Shown: positions 58,129 to 64,000 of the stretch, in pieces
How positions within the stretch are numbered: the stretch's first letter is position 1
How the letters are laid out: the number at the start of each line of letters is the position of its first letter
Assembly: GCF_902459465.1 (NCBI RefSeq)
Contig: NC_047075.1
Coordinates: forward strand, 14,610,732-14,674,731
Source of the DNA: Asterias rubens
Lineage: Eukaryota; Echinodermata; Asteroidea; Forcipulatida; Asteriidae
Direction: 5' to 3'
DNA length: 64,000 nucleotides
Position numbers and translations under genes: made by a program
The notes under the pieces: model-generated
What the model was told of the DNA's origin: nothing
Databases searched by the model: none
What the model saw: only the letters and a program-made list of their open reading frames with translations

Positions 58129-58518
58129 AGGAACACTATGCCTTGGATCGGGATCGGGTGAGTTGGTCAATAAAAAGCGTTTGTAACTGTTTGTTATAAA
58201 ATGCATAGGCCTATGTTAGAAAGATGTTAGTAAAGTAGAATACAGTGATCCACACAAAATTATGTCTCGAAATTGCGCGGTTTTCCTTTTACTTTGCGAA
58301 CTAACACGATCGGCCATTTTGTGAATTTGACTCCACAAAATGGCCGACCGTGTTAGTTCACGATGTAAAAGGAAAACCACGCAATTTCGAGGCCTATTTG
58401 TGTGGATCACTGTATTCTACTTTTAAAATGTCTTTCTAGCCATAATATGCATTTTATAACAACCGGTTACAAACGCTTTTTATTGACCAACTCGCCCGAT
58501 CCAAGGCAACGTGTTCCT
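58129..58518. repeat. 390-bp TTAA-flanked foldback element
   Basis: Ends AGGAACAC/GTGTTCCT are flanked by TTAA on both sides (58125-58128 and 58519-58522). The two halves are almost complete reverse complements around a CACAAAATGGCC-type centre. TTAA duplications point to piggyBac or Kolobok mobilisation. Confidence 0.85.
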
Positions 58519-61500
58519 TTAAGTTCCCGCAATGGGTGCGCCATTTGGTGTGACCATCTTAGTTATAGAGAGTTTGAAATATTGGAATGAAATTCAAGTT
58601 TTTGTTGGAAATATCAGAAATATTTTCAAAGTAATTCTAGCTAGGAAGAAAACAGACTTGAAATAATTATTAACTTAAAAATATGTTCTTTCTATAGGTT
58701 CCTTTCACTATAGATACGCCAACAAATCATAAATGTCCCGGGAGAAACACAAAGTGATATACTGTTAAAACTCTTAAAAACTACAAGAAAACTGCAACAC
58801 TTATATAACACTTAAACTGTATAAAATGCTTTCAAAACGATTTATACTACCCCTACAGCAGCTCAGAAATGTTTGATACTTTCATTTTACTTGTCTAATT
58901 TGTGTATGTAGGTTTTGACGATTTTATGTTGTGTGCATTAATAAAGTCGTATAATGTACTTTAACTGCTGAACCACCGTTTGCGTCACTGGCTGGGAAAA
59001 TACTTTCCAGGCTAGGCCTATGATTTGTTGTTATCAATACTTTTAAAAATATACATCATCAACTGTTTAGAATAAAGAAAGAACAATTAAATGTTTTCAC
59101 ATGCCCGAATTTGTAAGGGGGGGGGGGGGGTTGGTCTTTACAATTAGTGTTATGAACACGCAAGCATGACTCGTTCAATTTGTTTAACAACCATTAAATT
59201 GTAATGTATCTTTGCATAAAATAATGTCAACCGTTTTTCAGTTGTCTATCGATTTCTTTGTCGAGTATAAAAAACAACACGTAACTGTCTATCTACAATG
59301 AAGCATTTTTCTTCTTCTTTGTACACAAATATCAGTTATTTTTATCAAACCTTTTTGTTTTTCATCCATTCCCAGTCATTCTTCATGAAGAACTACCTTT
59401 AGATAACAGTAATAAGAGCACTCCCTGCAAATCAGTTATAAGCTTTTATTTTTCTAAATAATAAGGGGCTTAGACTGCTGGATCGGAAACTTAGATTGGT
59501 ACACAGTGCATATCATGCAACCACAAAAAAAAAGATACATAAGCTTTCAAATAAAATTAGGAAAAATAATTATTTCTCAACTGAGAAAAGTATTTGTGTC
59601 TTCCATCCATTTCTGTGACACTAAATTGACCTATGACCTAAACAGCCTATGATTGTTCCAATGGTAATAATGGTCAAACTATGGTAACATAAACTGTTAA
59701 TGAATTTGCACTGTGCATGAACTATGGACACACTGTGAATTGTGCCGAATTGAACATTATGGTTTAGAGAACTTCTTATATGAACACGATGGAAGACACT
59801 GACGCATTTAAAAAAAAAAGGAGTAAAATAGAGTTGAGCATAAAACCTAAATGCATATATTATTACAATGGCTACTTTACTTTATCTCATGCTTACTGAT
59901 TTATACGATATCCATTACCCATACTTTTGAGTCAAGGAGCTCGGTTAATTCTTCTGCCAACTCTAAGTAGGAGCCATAGCTGTTGGGAAACTCAAGCACA
60001 TAACCGCAGGTGTGTGCAACAGGAGTTCTTGAGAAGTCACTCAGTGGTTCTACAAACCTCACCTTAATAGATGATGCAATCAGGACATCTGCACCTGTTA
60101 GAAGAACGATTTTATCATCCATTACTCAAATACAGTGCACAACGTCTACTGAGTGTACAAATTGAAAAACTACATTTGAGAGACGCATATCAATGTTCAA
60201 GCAATCTTTTTGCAACATATAATTATCAAAATAATGTTAATGTACAATTAATCTTAAACCCCAGAAAATAACCGAGTAACGCAATAATAGAATGTACATC
60301 ATGTAATATACCTTCATTTTTTTTAAGTGAAACCTACGTGTACAACTGACTTTTCCTTCAGGTTAGACTACACTAACATGGAGTTTAAAATGTCATGTTA
60401 ATGATTTATTGAATTTAAAAAGCAGAGTCAGTGTTTTCGTCTAAATAAAAAATGCAGTACCTGTGCAAAATCTAAGAAACCTTAGAAGACGTTCCTCAGG
60501 GCATTGCCTTATGTATTTCTTCAAGAAAGTAGAGATGCTCTGCTCTTTTCGCTCGAGATGTTCCTCAAACTGCAGGATGGATGTCACTTTGTGGGGTGTG
60601 GGCTTTAGCTTGTTATACAACTCATCCAGACCCCCTTTGGTAGTAGTTGTGTCAAACGTTGTTTGAGAGGAACCCGCCAGCAATCTGATATGTATGCAGT
60701 ATCCTGGATCAGTTCTTTATGAGCCACTTCTGACAAGATTGTTTTGAAGTTGTCCTCACGTACGCAGGGTTTCACCTCATGGGAATCCAGCATATCCAAA
60801 AATTCGTCATCCTCACTAACACTCTGAAAATCTGTAAGAGCTTGCTCAATGATCTTTTTCTCGTGGTCCGGAATAAACTGCAAGAATGTCTTTACAAGCT
60901 CGTCTTCCTGTGTTTTATGTCCAAAACAATGATTCATGAATGGTTTTGCAAGTTTGATGGGGAAATAACCCACTGTTTATACCCAATAATCATAACTTCA
61001 GCAACATATTTCCACGTTTCTTTCATGTCATGTCGGGTTACTGGAACTGTTATGATACTTCCTGTTGCACATTTCTTGTTGAATGTTTCCCAGTATTCGG
61101 CGAGAGCGTCTCTGAAGACCCCCCCCATTATCTTCCCCTTTTTCAACAGTTCCATTAGGTAGAATCATCTCGACTTCAATAACGGCATCATTCGATGATA
61201 CTGTGCCGTTTTTGACAGCATTGTTTAGTTCTACAAAACCTGACCCCGATTGGAGTTTGATTCTTTGAATTTTGTTTCCTGGTGTTGAGTATTCCTCTCG
61301 CTGGAAGAAGGACGAACGTTTTCAAGGTTGTCACTGAGGAAATCATATGTGAGAGTGTCATGGAACATTTCTTCATTGATAAGGTCCACCTCCGAATAGA
61401 ACTTCGTCATCTGAAGACAGTAAGATTGACTCGAGGAAAGGCTCAGAATTATTTGAAGGTCTAGAAGGTCCTGCGATGTTTGATTGATCCTCGTCTTCAG

Positions 61501-62510
61501 ATTGATCTCTTGTCTCAGGCGTCTCAGGCGAGCTCGGTGGAACAACTGAGCTAGTTGTAGTGATGGAGGATGACTTTGGAAAATCTGTTTCTTCTATACG
61601 CTTGGTAAATATGTAAATTCTCAACATTTTTAATTTCAAGAGCTCAATAAGTTCAAGCAATGTTGTTGATGGATCTAACATATTATCCTGGTGGTCTCTC
61701 AGTGTAATTTCAAACTCTTTTATTTCTCCAAGTTTTGATTTTCCATTTGGAAAGAACAGTTTTATGGCAATGTCTTTTATCTCTGCCATTGTTACATCTT
61801 ATCGAGTTTAAGATGTCTTGTTCCACCTCCTCTTTGCTGCCTGACCTGAGAAAAACAATCCCGATTGAAATCCTTCCAACCTATCTCAAAACGGCGTTTC
61901 TGTCTAACAGCGTTTGTATTTCCAGTCAGTTTACTACTTCGGTTGTCCTTTAAGTTTCCACCAAACATTTTACGTTTTTTTCCCCGAATTTTTTCCATTA
62001 AACTAAGGGTTGCCTTACAAACAGCTCCATCCTTAGAACTGACTTCTTTTCTCTGCAACAATACTGCCGGACTGCTATTCTGTCACCAAGCTTTGGCAAA
62101 AATTGTTGCAGATCTTTATCAGACATATCAGCTACTGTCACACAGTCCAGCTAGGAATAAAACAAATGAAGGAATTATGTAAAGTTCTGGTACAAAAAAT
62201 ACCACCAACGGCAACAACAACAAATTTAAAAATATATATTATTGAATACATTGTTAAACAAGCAAAAACAAAATACATTCTTTTATAACAACCAATCTAA
62301 ATTTTGGTAATCACCAAATAATTATAAGTGTACAATTCAAGAAAACAATCTCAGTGCTGCCCTTGTCCAAAAGCAACATTTTAACTCTTTCCCACACTTT
62401 AATGATAAATTAAAATTAAAATTGTACTCAGCAGGCATCTGGTAAACACACCTTCTCAGCAATCATGATGTTCAATGTCTCTTTCGGAATTTTTCTCTCC
62501 TCAGCAAGAA

Positions 62511-63773
62511 CTTGAAAAAAACCTTCTTAGAAGCTGGTATTTCTGCATGTTGAGACAAAACATTAAGAAATTTCTTTATTACAAACATCAAAAAGTAAAT
62601 ACTTATTTAGTTTTAATTTTAATGTGAGATTTTATCACAATTTTAAGTCATGGTTTGAACCATTGCAATGCACACAAAATAATGCGGTCCACTGGACTGC
62701 AGGTGTCCTTTGGATATGTTATAATTATTAATTAAAGTCTGTTAGCCCTGATGTTGATTCCAGCTTGCCCAAACAAGATTTGGTATCTGGCGAAACTTCA
62801 AAACAAAATTTAATTGAAGCTGTGGCAAAACGTCAAAACTTTGTGTCTTGTGTCTCCAATGACTCAGAGTATAAAAGGTAACGGTGTATCACCACGGTTG
62901 ACAATACATTTTATAAATTGCAACAGCCAAAAGTATACTAGCCTTACTATGAATGTCCTCATACAACAGTGAAACAATTTCACCAGTATTTTGTATAGCA
63001 ACATGGGTAATACATAATTATGGTAATGCTATGTTCTGAAAGCCACTGGGGAAGACTTGTCACTACCTGGAACGGCCCAGTGCATATGAACAACAAATTT
63101 GTGGAGTGCTTGATAACACCTTTACACAATGACTACACACGTGTTTACCTCAACATGGGTGACATTTAGCTATTTTATCATCACGCTAAATTATTTATGC
63201 ACATAAATATATATTAGCAGAAATGAAATGACTTTTGTGAAGGAGAAATCTTCAGATCCGACCAAAGTTTTGAGGAGGATTTTGGGTATGTTGTGATATG
63301 CTTACTCTCATAACCTTTTTGCCGTCATACACAACACACAAGCCTTTTCAGGCCCATAGTTTTTATAATCGTAACTATCCTGTGGCCGGTGCCAGTCAAT
63401 GCAAAGTGGCCCTACTTGCATTATGTAACATAACATTCTTACCTGCAGCCGATTTCACGAAACACTAGGATTTATCCTATCTCGAATTGGGGCGATTGAC
63501 TCGTCCTTACTTAGGATTAATCTTAAGGTTTGCATGTTTCAGTGCAAGGCTGGGACTCGTCCTAAGTCCTAAGATTAATCCCAAGTTAGGAAGAGTTTGG
63601 TGGAATCGATGGCTGGTCTGATACAGAGACAGTAAACCAGAGTGATAATGACGTTACCCTGAATTATAACAAATATATACACCTATACCGACAACTCTAT
63701 GTAATCTCTACGGGACCTTTTAAGTGTCCAACCTTGTCTTTTCAATTAGCAATGCATCTGTTGACAAACTTAC
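62511..63773. other. First intron of the HECT-like gene
   Basis: No coding sequence. Contains the MITE at 63434-63620; the first 130 or so bases after the donor at 63773 are still homologous to the left terminal region. Confidence 0.5.
63434..63620. repeat. MITE with CAGCCGATTTCACGAAAC ends
   Basis: Imperfect palindrome with AGGATTAATCTTAAG and CTAAGATTAATCC blocks; related ends to 52024-52155. Confidence 0.65.
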
Positions 63774-63887
63774 CAACACGGTCATCATCAGAGTCAGAAC
63801 TTGTGTCGCGGCCCTCCGCCATCTTGAAGCAAAGTGTTGTTATGAGGGGATCGCTTACGCATGCGTGCAGCGCCATTTCATGCTTTG

Positions 63888-64000
63888 GCTAAACCGTGCA
63901 AACGGATTGCTATTTCGTTCGAACGGATTACTAAACCGTGCGAACGGTATTACTAATTCGTTCAAACGGATTGCTAATTCGTTCGAACGGATAACTAAAC
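63888..64000 (-). repeat. 21-bp tandem array in right terminal region (cut by window edge)
   Basis: Reverse complement of the array at 53877-54236, more diverged, and continuing beyond the window. Confidence 0.9.

Larger units (their letters stand above)
56581..59900. other. Interior of the IS3EU-like element between its two genes
   Basis: No gene. It holds MITE-like palindromes at 56704-56938, 57550-57742 and 58129-58518, plus C- or G-homopolymers near 57966, 58107 and 59118. The rest is AT-rich. Confidence 0.6.
59901..63822 (-). pseudogene. HECT E3 ubiquitin ligase-like gene (G2E3-like), frameshifted
   Basis: Exon 1 (63822-63774) lies in the terminal repeat. Exon 2 (62510-62452) and exon 3 (from 62150) join in phase and give a SAM-like MSDKDLQQFLPKLGDR segment. 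Then come GGGTRHL plus IAIKLFFPNGKSKLGEI, a long acidic/Ser linker, and a HECT-like region with GVFRDALAEYW, FPIKLAKPF, AHKELIQ and FLRFCTG. It is completed by the last exon (60094-59901) with TPVAHTCGYVLEFPNSY, whose Cys matches the HECT catalytic cysteine. Such proteins would transfer ubiquitin. Frame breaks occur near 62050, 61795, 61390, 61160, 60970 and 60690; some could be assembly indels. The gene is divergent from the transposase within the same element. Confidence 0.72.
53870..64000. mobile_element. IS3EU-like DNA transposon with long inverted terminal regions (open at right)
   Basis: Sequence from 53870 to about 54500 recurs inverted at about 63640-64000 and continues off the right edge. 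Each terminal region has, from outside in, a 21-bp repeat array, a shared leader (GCATGAAATGGCGCTGCACG), and an exon with ATG, an acidic peptide ending DDDRV and a GTAAGT donor. Between them lie an IS3-type DDE transposase (plus) and a HECT ligase-like gene (minus). The element is therefore over 10.1 kb. The outer ends and target duplication are not resolved. Confidence 0.8.

Noticed and set aside
1-64000. CRISPR arrays, bacterial operons or prophage
   Set aside because: No regularly spaced direct repeats with unique spacers; the coding style is intron-bearing eukaryotic.

Overview
The window is animal genomic DNA made almost entirely of mobile and virus-derived elements nested in one another; I see no convincing intact single-copy host gene. 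Spliced genes with GT-AG introns, tRNA-derived SINE and MITE debris, frequent AGGCCTA-type words, and the mix of N-RAG1-like, IS3EU-like, CMC and Gypsy elements suggest a marine invertebrate deuterostome, most likely an echinoderm. That assignment is an inference.

Layout. (1) 1-2295, minus strand: decayed parvovirus/densovirus-like NS1 with an SF3 helicase, preceded by a small spliced membrane-protein ORF. (2) 2506-6340: a copy of a non-autonomous TIR element with MULE-like features, split by a 1.1 kb insertion and a tRNA-derived SINE and lacking one end. A complete copy in inverted orientation lies at 45762-48238. (3) 7786-32076: a tandem array of Ty3/Gypsy units (A, B, C; period about 9.08 kb), all on the minus strand, each with gag, a broken pol, a Leu-tRNA primer site and one LTR per unit. 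A C2H2 zinc-finger ORF lies between pol and the next LTR, or inside a very large LTR. (4) 33698-45521: a tyrosine-recombinase-like gene cut by a 9.4 kb CMC/EnSpm-type transposon (34588-43988) that carries an intact transposase and a six-exon DUF4806 gene. (5) 48574-50487: MITE hairpins. (6) 50768-53244, minus strand: a decayed gene resembling the N-terminal zinc-binding half of RAG1 (N-RAG-TP type). (7) about 53870 to beyond 64000: an IS3EU-like transposon with long inverted terminal regions. Each terminal region has a 21-bp repeat array plus a near-identical first exon. The left end leads to an intact two-exon DDE transposase on the plus strand; the right end leads to a frameshifted HECT E3 ligase (G2E3-like) gene on the minus strand.

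How the parts relate. The modules are separate genomic parasites rather than one pathway. The order of insertion can be read: the CMC element went into the recombinase gene, the MULE-like element went into an older palindromic element, and the SINE went into the left MULE-like copy. The Gypsy units share inactivating frameshifts, so the array grew by DNA-level duplication of an already damaged copy. Two elements pair a transposase with an accessory gene: CMC with DUF4806, and IS3EU-like with HECT.
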